A DNA stretch of 64,000 bases from Acidovorax sp. A79 (GTDB taxonomy: Bacteria; Pseudomonadota; Gammaproteobacteria; Burkholderiales; Burkholderiaceae_C), in assembly GCF_041154505.1 (NCBI RefSeq), contig NZ_AP028672.1, positions 4,628,501 through 4,692,500 of the forward strand, read 5' to 3'. This document shows positions 16,827 to 25,528 of this stretch, piece after piece. The notes under the pieces were generated by a model. It was not told the origin of the DNA. It was given only the letters and a program-made list of their open reading frames with translations, and ran no database searches. The first letter of the stretch is position 1. Each line of letters begins with the position of its first letter. A program made the position numbers and the translations under genes.

Positions 16827-18020
16827 TCACGCTGCACCGTGGTCAGAATCCGGTGCGGGGCTGGCGCGCAGGAGCTGGTCCGACCGCAGCCTGGCCATCC
16901 AGGCCTTCTCCACGAACGGGTCCGTCACCCCGTAGTGCCCGTGCCGGACGCGCATGAGCAGGTTGGCGGAGGTCATCATCCCGATCACGCCCTGTACCTC
17001 CTGGGCCGTGGCCTCGCGGCCAATCTGCGCTGCGTAGGCCTTGAGGGCGTCGGCGGTGAACACGCCCTTGACGTCGCCACCGATGCTGCAGATGCGCGAG
17101 AACACGGCCTCGGCCAGAGGGCCCATGGCTTCCACCTTCTGCAGTTCGACGTCGGCAGCGGCCGCGCCCAGCGATTGGGCGATGGTCGGCAGATGTTCGT
17201 CGGGCCGCGCGTCCGGCGGCAGGCTGCGCAGGATGTTCAGGGCCTTCATCAGCTCCTCGGGCCGGCTCCCCATGCTTTTGAAGGCCGCCTCTGCGACGTC
17301 CGGGGCCGGGAGCATGGGCCCGAGCTGGGGGCGGACCTGCTCCAGCACGTAGTCGATGAAGTCCCGGCCCAGCACCGGAAACTCGTTGGTCACCGCGCCG
17401 TTGAACGCCTGGTTGCCCTTGAGCGTGAGCTCCTGCACCCGCGCGCGGTGGGAGCCCGTGCCCAGGAACAGGAAATAGCCGGGCGTGCCGGGGCGGGTGT
17501 TGATGGCGTCGCGCGCGGCCTTGAGCGCGTGCAGCATGTTGTCGCCGTCGGCGCTGCCCAGGGCGTGCTGGACCTCGTCGATGATGAGTACCACGTCCGT
17601 GCGGGCCTGGTCGATCAGTTCCTTGAACGCCTGGGCCAGGCTCACACCTTTTTCCTTGCCCACATCGGAGAGCTTGAACCCGAACTTGAACCCCGCCGCG
17701 CCGGCATCGACGCTGGAGACATCCTTGAGCCGCCTGAGGATGGCCGAGCCCGGCGTCTGGAGCTCCTTCAAGGCCTTGCGGATCGCCTCGTGCACCAGGT
17801 CGGCCGGGTTGGCCTGGGGCTGGCTCCACAGGTCCACATAGACCACGATGGCGCCCAGGGCCTCCAGCGCGGGGATCAGGTCGGTGGCCAGGAAGGTGGT
17901 CTTGCCCACGCGCCGCTGCCCCGCCAGGAACAGGCCCGAGCGCAGCGACGTGTCGAGAAACGAGGGCCGCAGCAATTGCGTGGCCATCTCCTGCGCGAGG
18001 GCGGTTCGCCGGAAGGTCAT
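16827..18020 (-). CDS. AAA-type ATPase, function unknown (accessory gene)
   Basis: 397 residues, no signal or membrane segment. The Walker A motif GQRRVGKTT is at residues 34-42, Walker B VVLIIDEVQHAL is near 147, and a sensor-like LFLGTGSHRARV follows. The C-terminal 120 residues resemble a winged helix (VFTADALKAYAAQIGREATAQEVQGVIGMM). It resembles standalone archaeal-type or AAA_16-like ATPases. It has no operon partner and sits between DUF3579 and rpsT, genes I would expect to be close neighbours, so it may be an insertion. A 7-base inverted repeat lies directly upstream of its start. Confidence 0.7.
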   Translation of the reverse strand: MTFRRTALAQEMATQLLRPSFLDTSLRSGLFLAGQRRVGKTTFLATDLIPALEALGAIVVYVDLWSQPQANPADLVHEAIRKALKELQTPGSAILRRLKDVSSVDAGAAGFKFGFKLSDVGKEKGVSLAQAFKELIDQARTDVVLIIDEVQHALGSADGDNMLHALKAARDAINTRPGTPGYFLFLGTGSHRARVQELTLKGNQAFNGAVTNEFPVLGRDFIDYVLEQVRPQLGPMLPAPDVAEAAFKSMGSRPEELMKALNILRSLPPDARPDEHLPTIAQSLGAAAADVELQKVEAMGPLAEAVFSRICSIGGDVKGVFTADALKAYAAQIGREATAQEVQGVIGMMTSANLLMRVRHGHYGVTDPFVEKAWMARLRSDQLLRASPAPDSDHGAA

Positions 18021-18023
18021 GGT

Positions 18024-18050
18024 TTATTGGTTTTTATGAAATTCCAATAA
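18024..18050. promoter_or_regulatory. Inverted repeat at the ATPase start, possible operator
   Basis: TTATTGG-N13-CCAATAA, beginning three bases upstream of the ATPase ATG. The surrounding 60 bases are markedly AT-rich (TTCAATAATTTATCG), unlike the rest of the window, and probably hold the gene's promoter. Confidence 0.4.
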
Positions 18051-18109
18051 TTATGGTTCTTCAATAATTTATCGTAAAGAGACGGGGCGCGCCATTTGCA
18101 TCCAGAAAC

Positions 18110-18133
18110 GAAAAAACCGCCCGAAGGCGGTTT
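18110..18133 (-). terminator. Intrinsic terminator of rpsT
   Basis: Read on the minus strand: AAACCGCC-TTCG-GGCGGTTTTTTC, an eight-base stem with a stable tetraloop and a T-run, about 75 bases after the rpsT stop codon. Confidence 0.85.
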
Positions 18134-18207
18134 GTTCGTTTGCTGGCAGCGCACCCGTTACAAACGGCGAACGGCGGATGCCGTTCGGGCTGTTTGCCTG
18201 AAGTGGG

Positions 18208-18507
18208 TCAGGCGGCCAGGGCCAGGGCTTTCACCTTGGCGGACAGACGGCTCTTGTCGCGAGCAGCCTTGTTCTTGTGGAAGATGCCCTTGTCAGCCAC
18301 GGTGTCGACCACGGCCTGCATCTTGGCGAACAGTTCGGTCGCCTTGGTCTTGTCGCCAGCCAGAACAGCCTTTTCGACGTTCTTGACAGCGGTACGGTAT
18401 TTGGAGCGCAGCGAGGTGTTCGCAGCGTTGATCTTGACGTCCTGACGGACGCGCTTGCGGCCCGACGCCAGGCGCGGGTTCTTCTTCTTGGGTTTAGCGG
18501 ATGCCAT
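18208..18507 (-). CDS. rpsT: 30S ribosomal protein S20
   Basis: 99 residues, highly basic and helical, binding 16S rRNA in the small subunit. The start at 18507 gives the canonical [19 protein letters not shown], followed by the [21 protein letters not shown] and [16 protein letters not shown] segments typical of S20. It is monocistronic with its own terminator, divergent from murJ across 212 bases. Confidence 0.97.
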   Translation of the reverse strand: MASAKPKKKNPRLASGRKRVRQDVKINAANTSLRSKYRTAVKNVEKAVLAGDKTKATELFAKMQAVVDTVADKGIFHKNKAARDKSRLSAKVKALALAA

Positions 18508-18719
18508 GGTTTTGATTCCTTGAGTCTGAGGATGATGCCAGCAAAGCCCGCGATTATAGCCCAGAGCCACTTACCGTGGTCACGGCGGCTGCTGCCGGCG
18601 CGTTGCCATCGCCTGCGCACCCGTTGGAAACGGCTCTGCCAGGCCACCGGGTGCGGCCTCCCTGGGAGACGCTCCTGGGGGACGGCGCGCAGCGGCACAG
18701 GGGGGCTACACTTCTTGCG

Positions 18720-20285
18720 GTGTCACTGTTCAAAGCCGCCTCCACCGTCTCCCTCCTGACCCTCGTCTCCCGCATCACCGGGCTGGTGCGGGAGCTGCTC
18801 ATGGCATCGGTCTTCGGGGTCAGCGCCATGACGGACGCCTTCAATGTGGCGTTCCGCATTCCCAACCTGTTTCGCCGGGTCCTCGGCGAAGGGGCCTTCA
18901 GCCAGGCGTTCGTGCCGGTGCTGTCCGCTACCCGTGCCCAGGAGGGCGACGAAGGGGCCCGGGCGCTGATCAACCATGTGGGCACCTTGCTCGCATGGAC
19001 GCTGGTGCTGCTGTGTATTGCCGGTGTGCTGGGCGCCCCCTGGATGGTGTGGGGCATGGCCAGCGGGCTCCAGCAGTCGCCCCAGGGTTTTGACGCCGCC
19101 GTCACCATGACGCGCTGGATGTTCCCCTACATCGGCTTCATGTCGCTGGTGGCCCTGGCGGGGGGCATTCTCAATACCTGGAAGAAGTTCGCGGTGCCCG
19201 CGGCGTCGCCGGTGCTGCTCAACATCGCGCTCATTCTCTCCATCGTCCTGGGGGCGCCCTGGTTCGCCCGCCATGGCATCGAGCCCATCTACGCGCAGGC
19301 CGCCGGGGTCATGGTGGGGGGGCTGCTGCAGCTGGCCATCCAGGTGCCCGCGCTGGCGCGCCTGGGGCTGCTGCCGCGCATCGGGGTGCGCTGGGCGGCG
19401 ATCCGGGCCGCCTGGTCGGACCCCACCACGCGCAAGGTGATCCGCCTGATGCTGCCCGCGCTGCTGGGGGTGAGCGTGGCGCAGGTCTCGCTGCTCATCA
19501 ACACGCAGATCGCCTCGCACCTGGCCACCGGCAGCGTGAGCTGGATCACCTACGCGGACCGCCTGATGGAGCTGCCGACCGCGCTGCTGGGCGTGGCGCT
19601 GGGGGTGGTGCTGATGCCGCAGCTGGCCAGCGCCCGCGCCAAGCAGGACGACGAAAGGTATTCGGCCATGCTTGACTGGGGGCTGCGCCTGGTGGTGTTG
19701 CTGTCGGTGCCCTGCATGGTGGCCTTGCTGGTCTTTTCAGAGCCGCTGGTGGCGGTGCTGTACCACTATGGGGCCTTTGGCGACCAGGACGTGCGCCAAA
19801 CCACCCTGGCACTCACGGGTTATGGCGTGGGCCTGGTGGGCATTGTGGCCATCAAGGTGCTGGCGCCCGGTTTCTATGCCAAGCACGACATGCGCACCCC
19901 CATGCTCATTGCGGTGGCGGTGCTGGTGCTGACGCAGCTGATGAACCTGGTGCTGGTGCGCTACCTGCAGCACGCCGCCCTGACGCTGACCATCGGCATC
20001 GGGGCCCTCGTCAATGCCGCCTGGCTGCTGATCGGCCTGCTGCGGCGCGGCAGCTACCGGCCCTTGCCTGGCTGGGGCAAGTTCGCCCTGCAGGTGATCG
20101 CCGCGAGCGCCTTGCTGGCCCTGCTGCTGGCGTGGGGCGCGCAGCACTTCGACTGGGTGGCGATGAAGGGGCAGACCCTTCGGCGCATAGGGCTGCTGGC
20201 CGGGCTCATGGCTGCGGCGGCCGTGCTGTACTTCGGCGCGCTGTGGGCGGCCGGCCTCAAGCTGCGCCAGCTGCTGCGGCGCTGA
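18720..20285 (+). CDS. murJ: Lipid II flippase MurJ
   Basis: 521 residues with 14 predicted transmembrane helices; flips lipid-linked peptidoglycan precursor across the inner membrane. The start is the GTG at 18720, giving VSLFKAASTVSLLTLVSRITGLVRE, which aligns with the usual MurJ N-terminus; upstream in-frame sequence is unlike the family. Family segments AMTDAFNVAFRIPNLFRRVLGEGAFSQAFVPVL (split here only for description), ITYADRLMELPTALLGVALGVVLMPQLA and VKVLAPGFYA-type IKVLAPGFYAKHDMRTP are intact. It is followed by the SirB1-like gene after 84 bases. Confidence 0.94.
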   Translation: MSLFKAASTVSLLTLVSRITGLVRELLMASVFGVSAMTDAFNVAFRIPNLFRRVLGEGAFSQAFVPVLSATRAQEGDEGARALINHVGTLLAWTLVLLCIAGVLGAPWMVWGMASGLQQSPQGFDAAVTMTRWMFPYIGFMSLVALAGGILNTWKKFAVPAASPVLLNIALILSIVLGAPWFARHGIEPIYAQAAGVMVGGLLQLAIQVPALARLGLLPRIGVRWAAIRAAWSDPTTRKVIRLMLPALLGVSVAQVSLLINTQIASHLATGSVSWITYADRLMELPTALLGVALGVVLMPQLASARAKQDDERYSAMLDWGLRLVVLLSVPCMVALLVFSEPLVAVLYHYGAFGDQDVRQTTLALTGYGVGLVGIVAIKVLAPGFYAKHDMRTPMLIAVAVLVLTQLMNLVLVRYLQHAALTLTIGIGALVNAAWLLIGLLRRGSYRPLPGWGKFALQVIAASALLALLLAWGAQHFDWVAMKGQTLRRIGLLAGLMAAAAVLYFGALWAAGLKLRQLLRR

Positions 20286-20369
20286 CGGCGGCAAAGGCCG
20301 CAAATGTGCTGCCAAGCGGTGCCTTCTGTCGCTTGACGCAGGCCGGCGCGGCACTTACAACCCTGCCAT

Positions 20370-21212
20370 ATGTCCCTGAGCTATTCCGTGCCCACCTCGC
20401 TGGAGTACTTTGCATCGCTGGTGCAGAGCGACGACCACTTTCCGCTGCTGGAGGCCGCGGCCAGCCTGGCCCACGACGAGTACCCGGAACTGGATGTGCA
20501 GCAGTTGCTGGGCGACATGGACCAGCTGCTCGCCCGCATCAAGCGCCGCCTGCCCGCCGATGCGCCCGCGCTGCAGCGCCTGCGCACCCTCAACCAGTTC
20601 TTCTTCGCCGACCTGGGTTTTGGCGGCAACGTCAACAACTACTACGACCCCGAGAACAGCTACCTCAACGCCGTGCTGCGCACGCGCCGGGGCATCCCGA
20701 TTTCGCTGGCCGTGCTGTGGATGGAGCTGGCCCAGGGCCTGGGCCTGCATGCGCGGGGCATCGCGTTCCCCGGGCATTTCATGGTCAAGGTGCTGCTGCC
20801 CAAGGGGCAGGTGGTGCTCGACCCGATCTCGGGCCAGTCGCTCAGCCGCGAGGAACTGGCCGAGCGGCTGGAACCCTACAAGCGCCGCAACGGCTTGGTG
20901 GACGACTACGATGTGCCGCTGGGCCTGTACCTCCAGGCGGCCACGCCGCGCGACATCATCGCGCGCATGCTGCGCAACCTGAAAGAGGTGCACCGCACCC
21001 AGCAGGACTGGCAGCGCCTGATCACCGTGCTCGACCGGCTCATCGTGCTGCTGCCCGAGGCCTGGGGCGAGCGGCGCGACCGGGGGCTGGCCCATGCCGA
21101 GCGGGGCAATACGGCCGAGGCCGTGGCCGACCTGCAGGCCTATCTGGCCCATGCCGAAGACGGTCTGGACATCGACCTGATTGCCGACCGCCTCAACGCA
21201 CTGCGCGGCTAG
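20370..21212 (+). CDS. SirB1-like transglutaminase/TPR protein
   Basis: 280 residues, cytosolic. Residues 30-165 resemble the SirB1 N-terminal transglutaminase-like domain: LRTLNQFFFADLGFGGN with the NYYDPENSYLN box, TRRGIPISLAVLW, and GIAFPGHFMVK. Residues 190-275 form TPR-like helices (RMLRNLKEVHRTQQDWQRL, RGLAHAERGN). The family is widespread next to genes for cell envelope or translation and has no settled biochemical role. It overlaps the convergent ParB-like gene by four bases at the stop codons. Confidence 0.85.
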   Translation: MSLSYSVPTSLEYFASLVQSDDHFPLLEAAASLAHDEYPELDVQQLLGDMDQLLARIKRRLPADAPALQRLRTLNQFFFADLGFGGNVNNYYDPENSYLNAVLRTRRGIPISLAVLWMELAQGLGLHARGIAFPGHFMVKVLLPKGQVVLDPISGQSLSREELAERLEPYKRRNGLVDDYDVPLGLYLQAATPRDIIARMLRNLKEVHRTQQDWQRLITVLDRLIVLLPEAWGERRDRGLAHAERGNTAEAVADLQAYLAHAEDGLDIDLIADRLNALRG

Positions 21213-22081
21213 AACGGTGCGCTGTGCGCGGGCTGGTCGGCCCGTAGCTGTGCCAGCTGCCGGCGCAGCTCGGTGTTCTCGGCGGTGAGTTCCGCCACGC
21301 GGTGGCGCAGGGCCTGCAGCTCGTCGGCACTTCCCTCGGCGCCCGTGCCCGGCTGTGGCGCGGCCTTTTCTTCCTTTTCTTCTTCTTCTTCTGAACGCGC
21401 TTCGTCGCGCGGCTTGCGCTTGTTGAGTTCGCGCACGCGCTTGGCGGCCTGCTTGAGCTCATCCTTGCCCGCGGCGACGGCCGCCACCTGCTCCTCGGCG
21501 GGCAGCGTGGACACGGCGGCGGCGGCGTTGATGGAAATGGTGCCGGACTTCACGGCGGCCACCAGCTCGGGGGCGGCCTGCTTCTGGATCTTCTCGATCA
21601 TCACCACCTGGCTGCTGCTCAGCCGCGCGGCCCGGGCGATGGCCTCGCGGCTGGCCAGCGGATCGGGGGCGGGCAGGGCGGCAGCGGCCTCGGGCGCCGC
21701 CGGGGCGTCCGCGGCCAGGGTGTCGGGTGACTCCGAAGGCTCCGGGGCGCGCGCCTTGCGCTCGGCCATGATCTCGCGCTTGCGCAGGGCCAGCACACCG
21801 CGCTGGAAGTCCGACACGCTGCGGCGCCCCAGGTGCTGGTCGATCATCCACAGGTGCACGTCCTCCATCGACTGGAAACGCGGGTTCTGCACCGTCTGGA
21901 AGGGCAGGCCGTGCTTCTGGCAGATGCCGTAGCGGTTGTGGCCGTCCACCAGCACGTCGCCCCACAGCACCAGCGCGTCGCGGCAGCCCTCGGCCAGGAT
22001 GCTGCGCTCCAGGGCCTCGTGCTCGTCGGGGGTCAGGGGTTCGATATAGGCTTTGAGTTCTTCGTTGACGACGATGTTCAT
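21209..22081 (-). CDS. Orphan ParB-like nuclease-domain protein
   Basis: 290 residues. Residues 1-95 match the ParB/sulfiredoxin-like N-terminal domain: LTPDEHEALERSILAEG, LVLWGDVLVDGHNRYGICQKHGLPF. Residues 145-200 look like an HTH region (SREAIARAARLSSSQVVMIEKI), and the acidic EEEEEKEEK stretch leads into a C-terminal coiled coil (about 250-280). No parA is adjacent and no centromere-like repeats are visible, so it is not the chromosomal ParABS locus. Similar proteins are often annotated as plasmid replication/partition related. Function unknown. Confidence 0.78.
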   Translation of the reverse strand: MNIVVNEELKAYIEPLTPDEHEALERSILAEGCRDALVLWGDVLVDGHNRYGICQKHGLPFQTVQNPRFQSMEDVHLWMIDQHLGRRSVSDFQRGVLALRKREIMAERKARAPEPSESPDTLAADAPAAPEAAAALPAPDPLASREAIARAARLSSSQVVMIEKIQKQAAPELVAAVKSGTISINAAAAVSTLPAEEQVAAVAAGKDELKQAAKRVRELNKRKPRDEARSEEEEEKEEKAAPQPGTGAEGSADELQALRHRVAELTAENTELRRQLAQLRADQPAHSAPF

Positions 22082-22142
22082 GGTGGAAAGCGGTCCGGGA
22101 GCAGGGCAAGGGGCGCGATTGTAGACATGCCCGGGCCCGCAC

Positions 22143-23192
22143 CTACCGATCGTGGGTGTCCCGCAGCGCCAGCCAGCCCGCCACCGCCGTGAAGGCGGCC
22201 ACCACGGCCACGATGATCCAGAAACCGTGCCCGTTGTCCGCCAGCGGCACGCCGCCCACGTTCATGCCGAACAGCCCCGCCAGGATGTTGATGGGCAGGG
22301 CCAGCACGGTCACCACCGTCAGCACGAAGAGGCTGCGGCTGTTGGCTTCCTGCACGTTGGCGGCGATCTCTTCCTGCAGCAGCTTGATGCGCTCCTGCAG
22401 GCCCTGCATGTCGCGCAGCACCACCGAGAATTCCTCCGTGGAGTCGCGCAGCTCCTGGGCATCGTCCGCGCCCATCCATGCGGGCGGGTGCTGCAGCAGG
22501 CGAAACAGCGCGGCGGGCTCGGGGGCCAGCAGCCGCTGCAGGCGCACGAGCAGGCGCCGCAGCACCCCGAGCCGCGCGCGCTTGTGGTCCAGGCGGCCGG
22601 CCAGCAGCTCGTCCTCCACGTCGTCGATGCGCTGGGTCACGCCGCGCACGATGTCCACCAGGCCCGAGGCCTGGGTGCGCATCAGTTCGGCCAGCAGGGC
22701 CACGCTGGATCGCGGCGCCTGCCCGCTGCGCACCGCCGTGCGCAGCGCATCCACCGAGCGCAGCGGCCGCGTGCGCCCGGTCACCATCAGGCGCGGCGCC
22801 ACGCTGGTCCAGAGCGTGGCGATGTCCGAGGGCTCGAACGCGAAGTCGAAGTGCGCGTCGTTGAGGACGGCGATCAGCGTGTCGTCGTCGCGCTCGATGC
22901 GCGTCGATACCGAGCGGTCCTTGAGCGCATCGAAGAAGGCCTCGGGCAGGCCGGCGTGCCGCTCCATCCAGCGCACGGCCTGCGCGTGGCGCAGGTTGAA
23001 ATGCAGCCACAGGAAGGTGGTGGCGTGCTCCGCTTGCGGCGCTGCGGTGCCCGTGGCTGGCGGATGCCGCAGCGCGCTCAGCCACTGCGCGGCCTGCGCC
23101 GAATCGACTTCGCGCGGGGGTGCGTCGGCATCCAGCAGATAGCCGCAGATCAGCCCGGCGGCATCGCCGCCGTAGTTCAGGTGGGCATTCAC
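22143..23192 (-). CDS. CorA/ZntB-family divalent cation transporter
   Basis: 349 residues. A large cytosolic N-terminal domain with a long helix (residues 170-280) precedes two C-terminal membrane helices (about 285-305 and 320-340). The loop between them carries the family signature GMN in FGMNVGGVPL. The N-terminal part (FLWLHFNLRHAQAVRWM) is more like ZntB than classical CorA, so zinc or another divalent cation is likely. It is divergent from PPK2, with a Pho-box-like site oriented towards this gene. Confidence 0.88.
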   Translation of the reverse strand: MNAHLNYGGDAAGLICGYLLDADAPPREVDSAQAAQWLSALRHPPATGTAAPQAEHATTFLWLHFNLRHAQAVRWMERHAGLPEAFFDALKDRSVSTRIERDDDTLIAVLNDAHFDFAFEPSDIATLWTSVAPRLMVTGRTRPLRSVDALRTAVRSGQAPRSSVALLAELMRTQASGLVDIVRGVTQRIDDVEDELLAGRLDHKRARLGVLRRLLVRLQRLLAPEPAALFRLLQHPPAWMGADDAQELRDSTEEFSVVLRDMQGLQERIKLLQEEIAANVQEANSRSLFVLTVVTVLALPINILAGLFGMNVGGVPLADNGHGFWIIVAVVAAFTAVAGWLALRDTHDR

Positions 23193-23258
23193 GGCAAAGA
23201 GGGCGCGCGGCGGAAAGGAGGGAGACAGGCTGGCACCGCCGCATGTTGGCGCGCGGGC

Positions 23259-23276
23259 GTGACAGCGCCGTGACAG
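23259..23276 (-). promoter_or_regulatory. Pho-box-like site oriented towards the ZntB-like gene
   Basis: Read on the minus strand: CTGTCAC-GGCG-CTGTCAC, two seven-base direct repeats with 11-base periodicity. It matches the arrangement CTGTCAT-N4-CTGTCAC bound by PhoB. It ends 67 bases upstream of the start codon at 23192. Confidence 0.6.
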
Positions 23277-23285
23277 ATCACGCCG

Positions 23286-23303
23286 ATGTCACAACACTGT
23301 CAC
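23286..23303 (+). promoter_or_regulatory. Pho-box-like site oriented towards ppk2
   Basis: ATGTCAC-AACA-CTGTCAC, again two seven-base repeats at 11-base spacing; it differs from CTGTCAY-N4-CTGTCAC only at the first base. It ends 58 bases before the PPK2 start. Phosphate control of a polyphosphate enzyme would make biological sense. Confidence 0.65.
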
Positions 23304-23361
23304 CTGCCGGCGCCACGATGGCGCATCTCTCTGTCTATTTGCCTGCACGGATCGGTTGCCC

Positions 23362-24276
23362 ATGTTTCACCAGAACACCCTTGACACCCAGGACTTGATG
23401 CAGCGCATCGCCAACGACCTGATCGACAGCTACGACGAAGAGCTGGAGCTGGAGATCGAGGACCGCAACGTGGACGATCTCGGCGTCCCCCAGCCCACGG
23501 ACAAGCTGGCGCGCCAGCTTTACTTCAAGGAGCTGTTCCGCCTGCAGGGCGAGCTCGTCAAGCTGCAGGACTGGGTGCAGCACAGCCGCCAGAAGGTGGT
23601 GATCCTGTTCGAGGGGCGCGACGCGGCGGGCAAGGGCGGCGTGATCAAGCGCATCACCCAGCGCCTGAACCCGCGCGTGGCCCGCGTGGCCGCGCTGCCC
23701 GCGCCCAACGACCGCGAGCGCACGCAGTGGTACTTCCAGCGCTATGTGGCGCACCTGCCCGCCGCCGGCGAAATGGTGCTGTTCGACCGCAGCTGGTACA
23801 ACCGCGCGGGTGTCGAGCGGGTCATGGGCTTTTGCACCGACGACGAATACGAGGAATTCTTCCGCACGGTGCCCGAGTTCGAGAAGATGCTGGTGCGTTC
23901 GGGCATCACGCTCGTCAAGTACTGGTTCTCGATCACCGACGAGGAGCAGCACCTGCGCTTCCTCGGGCGCATCCACGACCCGCTCAAGCAGTGGAAGCTC
24001 AGCCCCATGGACCTGGAAAGCCGCGTGCGCTGGGAGGCCTATACCAAGGCCAAGGAAACCATGCTGGAACGCACCCACATCCCCGAGGCGCCCTGGTGGG
24101 TGGTGCAGGCGGTGGACAAGAAAAAGGCGCGCCTGAACTGCATCGCCCACCTGCTGTCGCAGCTGCCCTACCAGGAGGTGCCGCATCCGGCGGTGGTGCT
24201 GCCCGACCGCGTGCGCAACCCCGAGTACCTGCGCCAGCCGGTGCCCGCGTCGATGTACGTGCCCGAGGCGTACTGA
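23362..24276 (+). CDS. ppk2: Polyphosphate kinase 2
   Basis: 304 residues, cytosolic; transfers phosphate between polyphosphate and nucleotides. Walker A is EGRDAAGKGG (84-93), and Walker B lies in MVLFDRSWYNRAG (138-150). The lid region ERTQWYFQRY, KYWFSITDEEQHLRF and PWWVVQAVDKKKARLN are all typical of class I PPK2. ATG 23362 is preferred to an in-frame TTG two codons upstream. Length and motifs are normal. The upstream region carries two divergent Pho-box-like sites. Confidence 0.93.
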   Translation: MFHQNTLDTQDLMQRIANDLIDSYDEELELEIEDRNVDDLGVPQPTDKLARQLYFKELFRLQGELVKLQDWVQHSRQKVVILFEGRDAAGKGGVIKRITQRLNPRVARVAALPAPNDRERTQWYFQRYVAHLPAAGEMVLFDRSWYNRAGVERVMGFCTDDEYEEFFRTVPEFEKMLVRSGITLVKYWFSITDEEQHLRFLGRIHDPLKQWKLSPMDLESRVRWEAYTKAKETMLERTHIPEAPWWVVQAVDKKKARLNCIAHLLSQLPYQEVPHPAVVLPDRVRNPEYLRQPVPASMYVPEAY

Positions 24277-24291
24277 AGCCCTCGGGGCAAG

Positions 24292-24360
24292 ATGATTGCT
24301 ATTATTTATATAGCTTTCAGCGCTTTCCCATCAAGCGCTGGAGGCCAGAAAAGCCTCAAG
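24292..24360 (+). repeat. Dispersed intergenic element, copy 4
   Basis: ATTGCTATTATTTATATAGC then TTCAGCGCTTTCCCATCAAG, CGCTGGAGGCCAGAAAAGCC. This is one of the most complete copies, with the AGCGCTT...AAGCGCT hairpin. It lies 15 bases after the PPK2 stop codon. Confidence 0.7.
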
Positions 24361-24529
24361 TACAGGACTGCGGCGCCGCACCCCTGAGCCTCTGGACCGT
24401 CGGGACCGCATCCCGCTCCTGCAGCGCCTTCGCGAGGGGACTCTGGCACGGCGGTGTCCGTGTGGCCGGGGCAGGGCCCTTGTGGATTGGCCACGCCACG
24501 CCGCACAGTGGTCTCCTGTGTGTTCCTTC

Positions 24530-25528
24530 TCAGTGGGGCCGCCGCGCCGTGCCCTGGGACGGCGTGCCGCCCCGGCCGAACTGGTGCCAGGCGCGGCGCA
24601 GCTGCGTGTCGGAGCTGAAGCCCGCCATCTGCGCGGCCTGGGTGACGTTGCGCCCGGACTGCAGGGCCGCTTCGGCCGTGGCCAGTCGGATGCGGCGCAG
24701 GTACGCCAGCGGCGCGATGCCCGCATGCTCCAGGAACAGCCTTGTGAGGTGCCGGGGCGAGGTGTGCGCCACCTCCGCCATGGCGGGCACGCTCCAGTCG
24801 GCCTGGGGTTGCTGGCCCACGGCGTCCTGCACGCGGTGCAGCGCGGCGTGCAGGTGGTTGCGGTGGTGCAGGAAGGGCGAGAACTGCGGGTCGTCCGGGC
24901 CCCGGCGAAGCCCGATCACCATCGCCTGCGCCACCTGCACGGCCACGGTGGGGCCGCACAGGTCCGAGATGCGGTGCAGCAGCAGGTCGATGCCGGTGGT
25001 GACGCCCGCGCTGGTGTAGATGGGCCCGTCGGTCACGAACACGCGGTTGGCGGCCACGTCGCAGCGCGGGTCCACCTCGGCCAGTTCGTCGAGGTGCAGG
25101 TGGTGCGTGGTGGCGCGCCGGCCGGTGAGCAGGCCGGCATGCGCGGCGAGCACCGCCCCGGCGCACACGGTGACCAGCTCGAGCTGCCCGGCCACCGGGC
25201 GCAGGCCGCGCAGCCAGTGCAGCAGCGCCTGGGCCTCGCCGTGGCCCACGTCGATGCGCCGGCCCGGCAGGCCCACCAGCACCACCCAGGCGGGGCTGGG
25301 CAGCACCTCGGGCAACGGCGCCAGGCCCGTGAGCGCGACGCCCACGGAGGTCATGGACTCGGGCGTGGGGCTCACGAAGTGCTGCACGAAGCGCTCGGGC
25401 AGGCCCCGTGCGCGCAGCGTCTGGTTGGCGATGCGCAGCGCCTCCGCGGGGCCTGCCCAGTCCAGCACCAGGCTGCCGGGCAGCAGCGCGAAATAGACGT
25501 GGATGGGGGCGGGTGGCATGTCCTGCAT
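24530..25528 (-). CDS. GlxA-family AraC-type transcriptional regulator
   Basis: 332 residues. An N-terminal DJ-1/PfpI-like ligand domain (residues 8-190) has VTVCAGAVLAAHAGLLTGR, with a nucleophile-elbow cysteine, and IYTSAGVTTGIDL. The C-terminal AraC helix-turn-helix pair (about 240-325) has SVPAMAEVAHTSPRHLTRLF and GRNVTQAAQMAGFSSDTQLRRAW. AAGGAA lies 7 bases before the ATG. It follows the DJ-1/PfpI and nitrilase genes on the same strand with a 116-base gap and is the likely regulator of that operon. Confidence 0.88.
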   Translation of the reverse strand: MQDMPPAPIHVYFALLPGSLVLDWAGPAEALRIANQTLRARGLPERFVQHFVSPTPESMTSVGVALTGLAPLPEVLPSPAWVVLVGLPGRRIDVGHGEAQALLHWLRGLRPVAGQLELVTVCAGAVLAAHAGLLTGRRATTHHLHLDELAEVDPRCDVAANRVFVTDGPIYTSAGVTTGIDLLLHRISDLCGPTVAVQVAQAMVIGLRRGPDDPQFSPFLHHRNHLHAALHRVQDAVGQQPQADWSVPAMAEVAHTSPRHLTRLFLEHAGIAPLAYLRRIRLATAEAALQSGRNVTQAAQMAGFSSDTQLRRAWHQFGRGGTPSQGTARRPH

